Part shown: positions 35,883 through 45,685 of the stretch, one piece after another
How the letters are laid out: every line of letters begins with the position of its first letter
Numbering within the stretch: position 1 is the stretch's first letter
Assembly: GCF_024746815.1 (NCBI RefSeq)
Contig: NZ_CP080528.1
Location: 682,001 to 746,000 of the forward strand
Reading direction: 5' to 3'
Origin: Mesorhizobium sp. AR07
GTDB taxonomy: Bacteria > Pseudomonadota > Alphaproteobacteria > Rhizobiales > Rhizobiaceae
Length of the DNA: 64,000 nucleotides
Position numbers and translations under genes: made by a program
Notes under the pieces: generated by a model
Told to the model about the DNA's origin: nothing
What the model saw: only the letters and a program-made list of their open reading frames with translations
Databases searched by the model: none

Positions 35883-37551
35883 TGATGACTCTCCAGTCCG
35901 GATTCCTGTTGAGGCGTGAGATAGGCTGACGAGCCAGATACGTTGTGTCCCCACCTTGGCGATGCGGCCCTTGAGCTTTCCGCGCCGGAGCCAACCGTAG
36001 ACGGTCTGACGATGGACGCCGAGCTGCTCGGAGAGTTCATGCAAGGTCACCTCGTCGTCATTCCGACGAACGTTGCCTGACCAAATGGGTCGCTTCTTTC
36101 CAAGTCCCTTTCGCACCAGAAGCTTCTGGACGATCAGGGCGTCGAACATGGCTTTCTTTGCGGGCGCCCAGCCTTTCGCATTGAGATCGTTAGCAATCTG
36201 CCGAGCGGTCGCTCCCTCAGCACGGGAGCGCCGCGATCCGGTCCAGTATTTCGTCGTGATGCTCGAGTTGTTCAAAGCGTCTCACGGTTCGAATGATCGG
36301 ATGTGTCGTCACGACCTCGCCTGCCCAGTGGCATTTTATTTCGGCACGTTCGGTCTCTCCGAACACCCGGATGACCACGCGATCGAGCATCATACGGGCG
36401 ATGGTCTGTCGGTCTCGCGATGTAGTGGACTGCGCCTTCCACAGGGAAGGCACATCTTCTGCCAACTGGCGAACCGCGTCCTTTTCCTGCGCCGTTAGCC
36501 GCTCAGGTTGTCGCGCAAGGGCTCGCTGGTGGTCATCCGCAAGCGCCTGTTTCGTCGCCAGTGCTGCTTCCCAGTCTCGTTCCAGCGTCCGCGCGACCAG
36601 GCGGTTGTCAGGGTCGACAGCTTCGTAGCGTCGGCGCGCGAGCGCCGTTTCATAATCCGCGCGTTCCAGTCGCTGCTTCCAGCCTTCGTGCAACTGCTGC
36701 CGTTCGAGTTCGATATCCTCGGCAACTTGAAGACTGACGTCGATTGCCGAGGGTGAGAGGGCTTCGAGCATCAACGCGGTCACACAGGTGTCCACCGGAC
36801 GAGCGCTGATCGACTGGCACCGTGGACCGCCGTAGGTGGTGGCCTCATAGCTGCAGCTATATCGTGCTTCCCGCCCGTCGTCATTGTAGCCGGTCACCAT
36901 TTTTCGGCTACACACGCCGCACGAGATCAAGCCGCCAAGCAGTGCTGCGCCACCACGCGGGACGCCGGTATATCGCGAACGGTTTGCCGCCATCAACTCC
37001 TGGTTCCGCTCATACGTTTGCCAGTCAATGTACGCCGGAAATGCGCTTTGGTGCAGCACCATCCATTTTTGCGGATCGCGAACAAAGCGTCGGCCGCTGT
37101 GAGGTTTGCCAGGAACCCGGAGCCGGCCGTCGTGGCGTCGGCGCCCAAAGACATAGGCGCCGGCATAACCAGGGTGACGAAGCATGTCACCGAGCGTCGC
37201 TGTATTAGGCCGGTTCCAGCACACGTCGCCCTTTTCAGGTCCGCTCCGGATTCGATCAGGAAGCGCAATGTCATGGTCCACGAGGTAACGCAGGACACCA
37301 CTGATGGAGCGACGCTTTTCAAACAAGGTGAAGACCAGGCGTATGACCCTTTGAACCCCCTCGTCCGGGTCCAATGCCACTTCGCCCGAGGGCTTCAGCA
37401 CGTAACCGCGCGGTAGACCGAGAATGAGTTCGCCGCGCCGCGCCTTGGCTTTGCGCCCTTCGTGCATACGGGCTTTCAGGATATGGAGTTCAGCCTCACT
37501 CATCGTACCCTTCATGCCGAGCAACAGCCGGTCGTTCGGCTTGGCGGGATC
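35880..37551 (-). pseudogene. Serine recombinase, C-terminal part (host of an insertion)
   Basis: It reads PAKPNDRLLLGMKGTMSEAE (end of the resolvase domain), then the recombinase domain (HPGYAGAYVFGRRRHDG), a zinc ribbon (LISCGVCSRKM, later C-x-C pair), a long coiled coil (LQVAEDIELERQQLHEGWKQ) and an HTH tail (LSEQLGVHRQTVYGWLRRGK). An extra C near 36231 also shifts the frame between EILDRIAAL and EGATARQIANDLNAKGW. The N-terminal catalytic part is at 40018-40425. Confidence 0.88.
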
Positions 37552-37577
37552 ATACGAGCACACATCTTAATGCCCCA

Positions 37578-37940
37578 ATTAGATTTGGAGATGATCAGCG
37601 CATAACAGTTACTGATCCGGCACACCCTCTTTATGGGCGCGATTTCATTTTAGCGGCAGGACCGAGCGGCGCCGGCGCCTATCGTCAGCTTCTTGTCGTT
37701 TACCGCGATGATGTTCTCCTGAAGATTCCGATCTCGGCCACCAATCTGTATCCATCGGCACCAGATTCGCCGTCAGCCAAGCTTTCGACTGCGAGCGTTC
37801 GCGATTTTATTCGCCTGGTCAGTTGCGCAAAGGCGCAGGCGCCGCGAAGTTCCGGCGATATGGCTGAGCATGATAGCCTGACGTCAGAAACCGAATCACC
37901 CCGATCGGAACCGCATGGTTCTCTGGAGGGCGAGCCATGA
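37578..37940 (+). CDS. Small protein preceding the serine recombinase
   Basis: An open frame of about 120 codons ends with TGA overlapping the recombinase ATG (ATGA). It reads GDDQRITVTDPAHPLYGRDF, then YRQLLVVYRDDVLLKIPISA and a polar C-terminus. The VTxPxHPLxGRxF pattern recalls small DUF5372/Y4bD-like proteins that accompany recombinases in rhizobial mobile elements. No ATG or GTG was found at the beginning, so the start is uncertain; ATT at 37578 or initiation upstream of the junction are options. Function unknown. Confidence 0.5.
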   Translation: MRFGDDQRITVTDPAHPLYGRDFILAAGPSGAGAYRQLLVVYRDDVLLKIPISATNLYPSAPDSPSAKLSTASVRDFIRLVSCAKAQAPRSSGDMAEHDSLTSETESPRSEPHGSLEGEP

Positions 37941-40000
37941 TGTCGGATCTGATAACAACCCAGCATTTGTGCCGAAAAGCCGTGATTTACATCCGGCAAT
38001 CGACACCACATCAGATGGTCAACAACCAGGAAAGCCTGCGGCTGCAGTATGCATTGCATCAGCGTGCGGGGGATCTCGGCTGGGACGACACCAATATCGA
38101 AGTGATCGACGCGGACCTTGGCCAGAGTGGAGCTGCGGCGGCTCACCGTGCCGGCTTCAAAGATCTCCTTGGACGCGTCACATTGGGTGAAGTTGGCATC
38201 GTTCTCTCGTATGAAGTGACACGGCTTGCCCGCAATTGTTCCGATTGGTACCCACTCCTCGATTTATGCGGCTATCGGCAATGCCTCATCGGCGACCGCG
38301 ACGGAATTTACGACCCGGGCTCGGCCAACGGGCGCCTGTTGCTTGGCCTGAAGGGTACGATCTCGGAAGTGGAATTGCACACGCTTCGTGGCCGCCTGAC
38401 GGCTGGTCTGCTCAGCAAGGCTGAACGGGGTGAGTTGGCTTTGCTGTTACCAGCCGGGTTGGAGCGGGATACCAATGGTGTCGTGATGAAGGATTCAAAC
38501 CAGGAAGTGCAGGACCGGATTGCCCTGATATTCTCTGCATTTTGGGAGTTGGGCACCGTCGGAAAAGTGATCCGTTCCTTGCGGGATCGTGCGCTCACCA
38601 TACCGCGGCGAAATCGATTTGGCGACGTTGTCTGGCGCGTCCCAACTGCCAACATGCTTGCCGGGATGTTGAAGAACCCGGCCTATGCCGGCGCCTTCGT
38701 CTATGGCCGCACCCAGTCCTGTCACGCCAGGTATGCGAGTGGTAAAATCATCTCGCGACGCCGGCCAATGGCAGAGTGGAAAATCGTAGTTAAAGACCGT
38801 TATCCTGCTTATTGCGATTGGGAGCGTTACGAGCGGATCCAGACCATGCTGAGCGACAATCACGCTGAATACCGACGAAACCAGACACGCGGTGCGCCGC
38901 GTGATGGCGCGGCGGTGTTGCAAGGCATTGTCTGGTGCGGGCGATGCGGCCATAAAATGGGCGTCGAATACAAGAACGGCAATCGTTACGTCTGCAACTT
39001 CCTGGCACGCAGCCAGGGCGGAGCCTTATGCCAGCATTTGCCAGCCGATCCCATCGACGCCCGCGTCGTTGAGGCCCTCTTCGCGGCGGCCAGTCCGGCC
39101 GAGTTGGCCGAGTTGATGCACGCCAAAGATGCTCGTCAGCAGGCAGACGAGGCTTTTGAGCGCGCTGAAGAGCAGCAGATCAAGCGGCTGCGTTATCAAG
39201 CGCTGCTCGCAGAACGGCAATACAATCGGGTTGACCCTGACAATCGCCTGATTGCGGCCGAGTTGGAGCGCCGTTGGGAGGGGGCTCTGCGTGAGCTTCG
39301 TCAAGCGGAGGATGCACTTGAGCGCCGTCGCGCAATGCAAAGTCAATCTGATGATCTGACGCCGACAGAACAGAATGATTTTATCGCTGCCGGTTCGCAA
39401 CTTCCCGAATTTTGGCAGAGACCTGACATAGAGTGGGGACGCAAGAAAGCCTTACTACGCAGCCTGATCGACAAAGTGATCCTGCAACGGGTGGTCCGAG
39501 ATCGGATTACGATCCGCATCGTTTGGCGAGGCGGTGAAGTTACCGAACGCGAGGTCGAGCCGAGGGTGCATGCCTTGAGCGCCCTGTCTCGCGGCGCCGA
39601 GATGGAGGTCCGGCTGCTCGAACTGGCTCATCAAGGGGACGACGACGCGGCGATAGCGGCCAAACTGACTAAGGAAGGCTTCCGCTCACCGCGCCGCAGC
39701 TACGTTCCTGTGCGCACAGTCCAGATCGTCCGACAACGCCATCGCGTATTGAGGCAGTCTACACCAGCCCGCTCTCACCACATTCCCGGGTGGCTAACGG
39801 TGTCTGAACTAGCGATGGCAGCGGACGTTTCTCGCTCCTGGATCCGGCATCGAATCCGCAATGGCGTGATCAGTGTCCGCCAAAACGCCCTTCACAAACG
39901 CGTTCTGTTTCCAGATGCCGCTGCAACAATCGCCGCAATACAAGAGCTCAAATCCGGCGTGCGGCAACACCTCGACTTTAACCCACCTGCTACCGAATAA
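37937..40000 (+). CDS. Large serine recombinase
   Basis: This 687-residue protein has a resolvase domain at the N-terminus with nucleophile Ser22 in YIRQST, the SYEVTRLARNCSDW block and GDRDGIYDPGSANGRLLLGL. A recombinase domain (about 200-310, NPAYAGAFVYGRT) follows, then a zinc ribbon with CGRCGHKM plus later Cys residues, a coiled coil (about 395-475) and a C-terminal HTH region (MAADVSRSWIRHRIRNG). It probably integrates and excises the surrounding element. The start ATGATG overlaps the upstream small gene. The frame is intact. Confidence 0.92.
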   Translation: MMSDLITTQHLCRKAVIYIRQSTPHQMVNNQESLRLQYALHQRAGDLGWDDTNIEVIDADLGQSGAAAAHRAGFKDLLGRVTLGEVGIVLSYEVTRLARNCSDWYPLLDLCGYRQCLIGDRDGIYDPGSANGRLLLGLKGTISEVELHTLRGRLTAGLLSKAERGELALLLPAGLERDTNGVVMKDSNQEVQDRIALIFSAFWELGTVGKVIRSLRDRALTIPRRNRFGDVVWRVPTANMLAGMLKNPAYAGAFVYGRTQSCHARYASGKIISRRRPMAEWKIVVKDRYPAYCDWERYERIQTMLSDNHAEYRRNQTRGAPRDGAAVLQGIVWCGRCGHKMGVEYKNGNRYVCNFLARSQGGALCQHLPADPIDARVVEALFAAASPAELAELMHAKDARQQADEAFERAEEQQIKRLRYQALLAERQYNRVDPDNRLIAAELERRWEGALRELRQAEDALERRRAMQSQSDDLTPTEQNDFIAAGSQLPEFWQRPDIEWGRKKALLRSLIDKVILQRVVRDRITIRIVWRGGEVTEREVEPRVHALSALSRGAEMEVRLLELAHQGDDDAAIAAKLTKEGFRSPRRSYVPVRTVQIVRQRHRVLRQSTPARSHHIPGWLTVSELAMAADVSRSWIRHRIRNGVISVRQNALHKRVLFPDAAATIAAIQELKSGVRQHLDFNPPATE

Positions 40001-40017
40001 GGGTATCAACATGATAG

Positions 40018-40425
40018 ATCGTAGATGCCGTCGGCATCGCCGATCAGCGTGTCGAACAACGCGCACATTTCCAAAAGCTGATGCCAGTCCCTGCACGATC
40101 GTGCGAGGCGGGATACTTCGATGCCAATGACCATTCCGACATGGCCGAGCCCAACCTCCGCGACGAGGCGCTGGAAGCCCGGCCGATCAAGGGCTGATGC
40201 GCCCGAGCGGCCCAGGTCGTCATCGATCACCGTTATCTGGTCACGACGCCATCCCAGTCGGAATGCCCGATCCGCCAAGGCGTATTGAAGCAGTGTTGAC
40301 TCGCGGTTGTGCTCGACCTGTCGAACCGTCGACTGCCGAACGTACACGATGGCCTGGCGATCATTGTGGCGGCTGTGGATCTTTTCCGACAACGCGAAGG
40401 TGAGCAGGCTCGGTTCCGCATTCAT
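40018..40425 (-). pseudogene. Serine recombinase, N-terminal catalytic part (split gene)
   Basis: It starts MNAEPSLLTFALSEKIHSR at 40425. The nucleophile Ser is in VYVRQSTVRQVEHN, and LGHVGMVIGIEVSRLARSC and DTLIGDADGIYD follow. The frame is cut after GIYD at 40018 by the element at 37552-40017; the remainder is at 35880-37551. Joining the halves gives GDADGIYDPAKPNDR, an uninterrupted match to the family. Confidence 0.9.
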
Positions 40426-40546
40426 GACCGATCTCCCGATCCGTCGACACACTGCGTTGTATCAGACTGCTGATCATCGCCACGAGGCGTCGACGCCGGT
40501 CTGCCGGCAAATCCGTCCATCGGATGTGTGTCCGCTTCTGGTTCAT
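40361..40546 (-). CDS. Small protein upstream of split serine recombinase
   Basis: A 61-residue frame starting MNQKRTHIRWTDLPADRR, with the basic segment RRLVAMISSLIQRSVSTDRE. Its 3' third overlaps the recombinase start in another frame. Small basic proteins in this position occur with rhizobial serine recombinase elements, so it may be a real accessory gene; the evidence is position and composition only. Function unknown. Confidence 0.45.
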   Translation of the reverse strand: MNQKRTHIRWTDLPADRRRRLVAMISSLIQRSVSTDREIGHECGTEPAHLRVVGKDPQPPQ

Positions 40547-40934
40547 CGCGATATAATGGCTGGTCCGGCATAGTTCAGAGCGTTTTTAGCTTGGCGTCGC
40601 GCAGAAAGGCGGGTGGCGAAAGCGCGCTGAGGTGGATCGCGACGGTGAGCTAAAAACGTGTTGGACTAAGCCGCTGGCACGGGTGGTCCGCTATGGGCGT
40701 TCAATGAAGCGCCACCGATGAAAGGAGACCGTGTGTGCCACGCGGCCGGGCGATTGAAGGTGTGGCGTGCGCTGAAAGCGGCACGGATATCGGTTCCGGC
40801 ATGTGAGATCGGCGCCGCGCCCTGCCTGGGAGAGGTTGCCGGTGATGACAGCGCACACTTTTGCGGGACCGGCTCAGTTTGGCTTCCAAGCGGGCCGGTG
40901 CGATGCTGATGACAAGGAAGGCGACGCCCTTGCT
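40547..40934. other. IS91-element end region
   Basis: Non-coding. GCGTTTTTAGCT near 40578 and AGCTAAAAACGT near 40650 form an inverted pair about 60 bases apart and may belong to the terminal signal of the IS91-type element whose transposase ends at 40935. No gene was recognised. Confidence 0.45.
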
Positions 40935-42134
40935 TCATGACGTGTCCTGATATGGCGGGCGTCCGGTGACGCCGTCGAATGTTTCGATGATGATCATCTG
41001 CCCGCGATGGCACGCCGGGCATTGCCTGAGGGAATGCCCGGTGAGGTCCTCGTAGCGGTCGCGATAGTCCTTTGCGGATCGGCTGTCCGCCGGCTCGGGA
41101 ACCGGCATGCCGAGCCGGTCACGACAGCGGGCGAGCTTTTGCGCGCGATAGCGATTGCCGAGGAAGCCGTAGTAGCGGATGCGATGAAAGCCCTCGGGCA
41201 GGACGTGTAGCAGGAAGCGACGAATGAACTCATCGGCCGCGACGGTCATGACCTTCTGCCGACTGCCGTGCCGATAGTCCTTCCAGCGAAAAGCGACTTT
41301 CCCATCCTCGATGGCGACGAGCCGATTGTTGGAAATGGCGACGCGGTGGGTATAGCGGCCGACGTAGTCGAGGACCTGTTCGGATCCGGCGAATGGCGGC
41401 TTGGCATAGATGACCCACTCGGCCTTTCGTAGCGGCGCCAGATAGCGCCGGAAGGCATCGCGCTCGCTCAACGCCTGCAAGTCAGAGAAGAACTTCAACA
41501 GGCCGGCGTCGAAGGCTTTCTCCAGGTGCTCCAGAAACAATCGTCGAAACAGGCGTGAGAGCACGCGGACCGGCAGGAAAAAGCCGGGCTTGCAGGCGAC
41601 CCATCGATCGCCGTCGGCAGAAAGGCCGCCGCCTGGGACGACGCAATGCAGATGCGGATGATGGAGCAGGTTTTGGCCCCAGGTGTGCAACACGGCGAAG
41701 AAGCCGATCTCTGCGCCCAGGTGCTTGGGATCGGCGGCGATGATGCGCAGGGTCTCGGCGGTGGCGCGGAAGAGCAGGCCGTAGACGAGTGCCTTGTTCT
41801 GATAGGCAATGGCGGCAATGGGCTCCGGCAGCGTGAAGACGACGTGAAAGTACTGGGTGTCGAGAAGCTCGGCGCGACGATCCTCCAGCCATTGTGCGCG
41901 GGCCAGCGATTGGCAGCGGGGGCAATGCCTGTCGCGGCAGCTGTTGAAGGCGATGCGCCGGTGGCCGCATTGATCGCATGCTTCGACGTGCCCGCCGAGC
42001 GCGGCGGTCCGGCACAGTTCGATCGCCGTCATGACGCGGCGCTGGGCCGTCGACAGCGACGCATCATGCTGTGCGCGATAGGCTTCGGCGTAGCAGCGGA
42101 AGATATCCGCCACTTCCGGCCCCGAGCGAGCCAT
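40935..42134 (-). CDS. IS91-family transposase
   Basis: A complete 399-residue IS91/IS801-type transposase. It has an N-terminal zinc-binding domain (CDQCGHRRIAFNSC, RHCPRCQSLARAQW), FHVVFTLPEPIAAIAYQNK, the HUH-like HPHLHCVVPGGG motif, and the YVGRYTHRVAISNNRL block. The C-terminus has HVLPEGFHRIRYYGFLGN and a second Cys cluster (CPACHRGQM). It should drive rolling-circle-type transposition. Its partner recombinase lies 9 nt upstream. It is the intact counterpart of the split gene at 9590-13884. Confidence 0.95.
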   Translation of the reverse strand: MARSGPEVADIFRCYAEAYRAQHDASLSTAQRRVMTAIELCRTAALGGHVEACDQCGHRRIAFNSCRDRHCPRCQSLARAQWLEDRRAELLDTQYFHVVFTLPEPIAAIAYQNKALVYGLLFRATAETLRIIAADPKHLGAEIGFFAVLHTWGQNLLHHPHLHCVVPGGGLSADGDRWVACKPGFFLPVRVLSRLFRRLFLEHLEKAFDAGLLKFFSDLQALSERDAFRRYLAPLRKAEWVIYAKPPFAGSEQVLDYVGRYTHRVAISNNRLVAIEDGKVAFRWKDYRHGSRQKVMTVAADEFIRRFLLHVLPEGFHRIRYYGFLGNRYRAQKLARCRDRLGMPVPEPADSRSAKDYRDRYEDLTGHSLRQCPACHRGQMIIIETFDGVTGRPPYQDTS

Positions 42135-42143
42135 TGCCGCCGC

Positions 42144-43025
42144 TCAGAAGTATTGCGGCTTGGCGGGCGGCGGCACGGTGGGCGCCGGACGCGGCAAGAG
42201 CTCGAAGGGGCTCGATGTGGCGCAGACTTTGTTGGTGGCGATCCGCAGGTAATGGGCGGTGGTCGCGAGGCTGCGGTGACCGAGCAGCAGTTGAATGGTG
42301 CGCACGTCGGCGCCGGCCTCCAATAGATGAACGGCGAAGGCGTGGCGCAAACTGTGTGGCGTGACCGGCTTGGACAATCCGGCGCGTTGATGCGCCTTCT
42401 TGCAGGCATCTCCTACGGCGTCCCGTGTGATTGGCTGGCCGGGGCGATCGCCGGGGAAGAGCCACTCCTTTGGCCGCCGCATCTTCCAATAGTCACGCAG
42501 AATCTCCAGCAGCTTGGGCGACAGCATCACGTAGCGGTCCTTCTGGCCTTTGCCCTGCTCGATGCGGATGACCATTCTCTGGCTGTCGATGTTCGTGGGC
42601 TTCAGCTGTATCGCTTCCGAGATGCGCAAGCCGGCGGCATAGCACGTGGTCAGAATGGCATGGTGTTTGACGTCGAGGACGCAGCCGAGGAACCGCTGAA
42701 CTTCCTCTGGACTGAGGATGATCGGCAGCTTCTGCGGCTTCTTGGGTAGCGGCAGGACCTCTTCAGGCGCCCAGTCCCGATCGAGCGTCACAGTGTAGAG
42801 AAAGCGCAGCGCCGCAATGGCGGTGTGGATCGAGCCGGGCGCCAGCTTCTTCTCGTTGACCAGATAGACCTGATAGGTCCGAATGTCCTCGCGCCCGAGC
42901 AAGTCCGGCGACTTACAGAAGTAGCGAGCGAACAGCGACACCTGTTGCAGATACGACAGCTGGGTGTTGAGCGCGAAGTTGCGCACCTGCATGTCCTCGC
43001 TCATGCGCTGGCGAAGTTGGGTCAT
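42144..43025 (-). CDS. Tyrosine recombinase of the IS91-type element
   Basis: It starts MTQLRQRMSEDMQVRNFAL at 43025, behind the strong ribosome-binding site AAGGAGGAG. The SAM-like domain (about 5-95) is followed by catalytic motifs: AAGLRISEAIQL, HSLRHAFAVHLLEAG, LLGHRSLATTAHYLR. At 293 residues it is the normal size. It pairs with the IS91 transposase just downstream, the same gene order as at 8.7-9.8 kb. Confidence 0.93.
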   Translation of the reverse strand: MTQLRQRMSEDMQVRNFALNTQLSYLQQVSLFARYFCKSPDLLGREDIRTYQVYLVNEKKLAPGSIHTAIAALRFLYTVTLDRDWAPEEVLPLPKKPQKLPIILSPEEVQRFLGCVLDVKHHAILTTCYAAGLRISEAIQLKPTNIDSQRMVIRIEQGKGQKDRYVMLSPKLLEILRDYWKMRRPKEWLFPGDRPGQPITRDAVGDACKKAHQRAGLSKPVTPHSLRHAFAVHLLEAGADVRTIQLLLGHRSLATTAHYLRIATNKVCATSSPFELLPRPAPTVPPPAKPQYF

Positions 43026-43438
43026 GACAAACTCCTCCTTTGTCCGATGGAATGGGCTGCAAGCAGCCACTCCATGCTGACGCAGTCGGAGCTTGTTGTG
43101 GACACATGACCAGCGCGACAGACGACGCGATCAGATTACGCGGTCGGCACACACCCTTGCCGCTCCGCGGTCGCGGAGCGGGTTAGTCCAATGTAGCTAA
43201 TGCGCAATATAGGAGACAGGACCTCAAGACGACGGTTTGCAAACTCTTATACGCGGGTTGGATACCGCATTTCCGTGTGTACGCCTGGGGCTGCTTCTAT
43301 CTTAGCACGGGCATCGACGTAGTCGGCCACTCAGTTCCATCGAAGATTCCCCGACCGGGGCCCTGCCTCCAATATTGAGCATCAGCAGATGATCGATCTT
43401 GTCTCCTCTTTCTAATGCGCGCGATATGCGGTGCTTGG
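43026..43438. other. Spacer between IS91 and IS110 elements
   Basis: About 410 bases without a supported gene; presumably the outer end of the IS91-type element and the IS110 end. AT-richer stretch around 43200-43260. Confidence 0.4.
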
Positions 43439-44557
43439 CTAAGCGTGGTGAGCTGGTTGCACTTCCTGACCGATAGCCCACAGGAAGGCCCCTATTTCTC
43501 TAGCGATCGCGGTGATCGCGATGGCCTTGTGCTTCCCCGCGAGGATCATTTTTCGATAGCGAGAGCAGAGGCGGAGCTGACCTTTCCATGCTATTTCGCG
43601 AACGGTTCTCGGTAGGCCTTCCAACTGCGCTTGCTTGGTTCGACTTACCCGCGCAGGGAAGCGGTAAGCCCATGCGCCTTCGATCAGCATGCGACGGGCC
43701 CGAGAGTTCCCGGCCTTAGTGATCCCACCACGTTTGACATGTTCACCTGTCGAGCTCTCTGACGGAACGAGGCCAAGAAAGGCCATCAGCTGGCGGGGGT
43801 TTTCGAAGCGGCGGATGTCGCCAATTTCGGCAACAAAGACGACGGCGGCAATCAACGACACGCCTCGTAACGCCTGATAGGCTTCGACAACAGGAGCCAT
43901 CGTCCAGGATTTGACAGTCTCCGAGATCAGATCGGTCAGACGCTTCAAGCGCACCTCGACATCCTCGATCGCCTGGCAGTATTCCTTGAGCACGATGAAG
44001 TGCGCCGGATGCTCGAACTTCAGAGTCGATATCCACCGCATATGCGCCAGCGACCAGGATGAGCGGCCCGAATAGATGCGGCCATGTCGAAGTAGGAACG
44101 ACTGAAGCTGCTGACGCGCCCGCTTTTGAGCCTCCTGGGCTGCTTCACGGGCCCGCACGAGATCGCGCATAGCCTCATGCCCGCGGTCCGGCACCCAAAC
44201 CGCTGTCAGCTCACCCGCACGATGTAACCGTGCCAAGCTGACCGCATCGCGCCGGTTGGTCTTCACTCGATCTCCGGGACGCTTGGGAATTAGTGCCGGT
44301 GCCACCACCACACAATCATGGCCCATCTCGGTGAGCTGACGGTAGAGTTCGTAACCTGTAGGCCCTGCCTCGTAACAGAAGTGGAGCTTTGCTCCTCGCT
44401 TGGCCAGCTTTTGCACGATGGATGACACCGAGGCCGGATCTGAGGGTATGTCCCCGAAAAATCTTACCTCACCACCCCGCTCGCCATCCGCGACGGCTAC
44501 AGAAATCTTCAGTTTCGAGACGTCCAGACCGATGAAAAGTCTGCTATGCTGATCCAT
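43439..44557 (-). CDS. IS110-family transposase
   Basis: A full-length 372-residue protein. The N-terminal DEDD domain has LFIGLDVSKLKISVAV and KLHFCYEAGPTGYELYR, and KTNRRDAVSLARLHRAGELT. A coiled middle is followed by the Transposase_20 domain (LRGVSLIAAVVFVAEIGDIR, MAFLGLVPSESSTGEHVKRG) with Ser near the C-terminus. No disruption is seen. IS110 elements lack long inverted repeats and use a structured non-coding end, so boundaries are not given. Confidence 0.94.
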   Translation of the reverse strand: MDQHSRLFIGLDVSKLKISVAVADGERGGEVRFFGDIPSDPASVSSIVQKLAKRGAKLHFCYEAGPTGYELYRQLTEMGHDCVVVAPALIPKRPGDRVKTNRRDAVSLARLHRAGELTAVWVPDRGHEAMRDLVRAREAAQEAQKRARQQLQSFLLRHGRIYSGRSSWSLAHMRWISTLKFEHPAHFIVLKEYCQAIEDVEVRLKRLTDLISETVKSWTMAPVVEAYQALRGVSLIAAVVFVAEIGDIRRFENPRQLMAFLGLVPSESSTGEHVKRGGITKAGNSRARRMLIEGAWAYRFPARVSRTKQAQLEGLPRTVREIAWKGQLRLCSRYRKMILAGKHKAIAITAIAREIGAFLWAIGQEVQPAHHA

Positions 44558-44699
44558 GGTTCATCCTCGCTAAGCTTGGGGCTCGGCTTCGGCCACTCCG
44601 AAGCAACCCCCCGATCTCAGCTTACGGCGAGGGTGAGCCGCCTTCACCCCGAGAACATACGGTCTCAGCAAGTCGACGTGGCTGGTGACGTCGCTATTG

Positions 44700-45105
44700 C
44701 CAGGCGGGGGTGAGCGTATGTCGAAGCATGCGGTGCGAGGTGGTGATATTGCGGGACTGCTGGCGCGCTTTGCACAACTTCGGGAAAAGGCTCAATTGCG
44801 CACCGGCGAGACCTTCCGATTGTCGTCATCCAAGAGGCCGGTTTGGACGGGTTTTGGATCCACCGTGTCCTGGAGCGTGAGGGGATCGAGAGCCATGTTG
44901 TTGACCCTGCCTCCATTGCCACCTCGCGCCGGCGACGGCGGGCGAAGACCGATAAGATCGACGGCGAAACGCTGGTGCGCGCACTGCTTGCTTATAAACG
45001 CGGCGAGCCACGCGTATGCGCGATGGCGAAGCCACCGACACCCGAAGCAGAGGATCGGCGCCGGATCTGCCGGGAGCGCAAGGTCCTGGTCAGTGAGCTA
45101 TGGCG
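44700..45105 (+). pseudogene. IS110-family transposase, N-terminal fragment
   Basis: FAQLREKAQLRTGETFRL in one frame is followed, after a frameshift near 44815, by VVIQEAGLDGFWIHRVLE and REGIESHVVDPASIATSRRR, then KTDKIDGETLVRALLAYKRG. This is the DEDD domain of an IS110 subgroup different from the gene at 43.4 kb. It ends near LVSEL at about 45105 where the IS21 element IS_C region begins. Confidence 0.8.
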
Positions 45106-45311
45106 CGACAATTTGGATGGGAAGCGCGACGATCAAGATGAAGAGTTTGGTGGCCGCGATTTGGTGAAGATGGGCTGTGAATCGGTGAGTTGCAAGGGCT
45201 ATTTTTCGTAGTTGACGCTGCGCGACACCAGGCCGGTGTTTGGATTGTCGCGGAGCGCGTCAATCAGGATGAGAGATGTTTGTCGCGGGCCGCTGTGAAC
45301 GCACCAAAAAA

Positions 45312-45341
45312 GCCGGCCTCCGTTTGAAGCGGGAGGCCGGC
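45312..45341 (-). terminator. Rho-independent terminator downstream of IS_C istB
   Basis: A 10-bp stem (GCCGGCCTCC at 45312-45321, GGAGGCCGGC at 45332-45341) with a 10-nt loop is followed on the minus strand by TTTTTTGG. It lies about 50 bases beyond the istB stop, between the two copies of the terminal repeat. Confidence 0.8.
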
Positions 45342-45388
45342 CTTCATTTGCGCGACAATCTATGCTAACGTTTGTTTGTCGCGGCGCG

Positions 45389-45684
45389 TCAATCAGCGAG
45401 GGCCGAGGCCAGCGTTGCCGGCGTGCCATCGCTGTTTTCCGTCAAACGGGATATTGCGGTTTTGCGCCTGTAGCTCTCGACATTCATTTCGAAGATCGTC
45501 GCGTGATGAACCAGTCTGTCGATGGCGGCCAACGTCATGGCTTTGTCGGGAAAGACCTTGTCCCATTCACCGAAGGGCTGATTTGCGGTGATGAGAAGCG
45601 AGCGGCGCTCGTATCGCGCACTGATCAGCTCAAAGAGCACACTGGTTTCAGCCTGATCCTTGGTCACATATGCCATGTCGTCGA
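45389..45684 (-). pseudogene. istB: IS_C istB, C-terminal part
   Basis: It resumes at DMAYVTKDQAETSVLFELI, then ARYERRSLLITANQPFGEW and LAAIDRLVHHATIFEMN, ending TLASALAD at 45389. It is the distal half of the helper ATPase. The frame from the RIT side passes through the palindrome (MLSSTLID), so a short unrelated leader could be fused. Joining to 49170 gives LLIVDDMAYVT. Confidence 0.9.
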
Positions 45685-45685
45685 T

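Larger units (their letters stand above)
37552..40017 (+). mobile_element. Serine-recombinase element nested in another recombinase gene
   Basis: The 2466-bp insertion lies between the two halves of a minus-strand serine recombinase gene, with ATC at both junctions (37549-37551 and 40018-40020). It carries a small gene and a large serine recombinase on the plus strand; the recombinase stop is 17 bases from the right end. No long inverted repeats were seen, which fits serine integrase chemistry. Confidence 0.75.
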
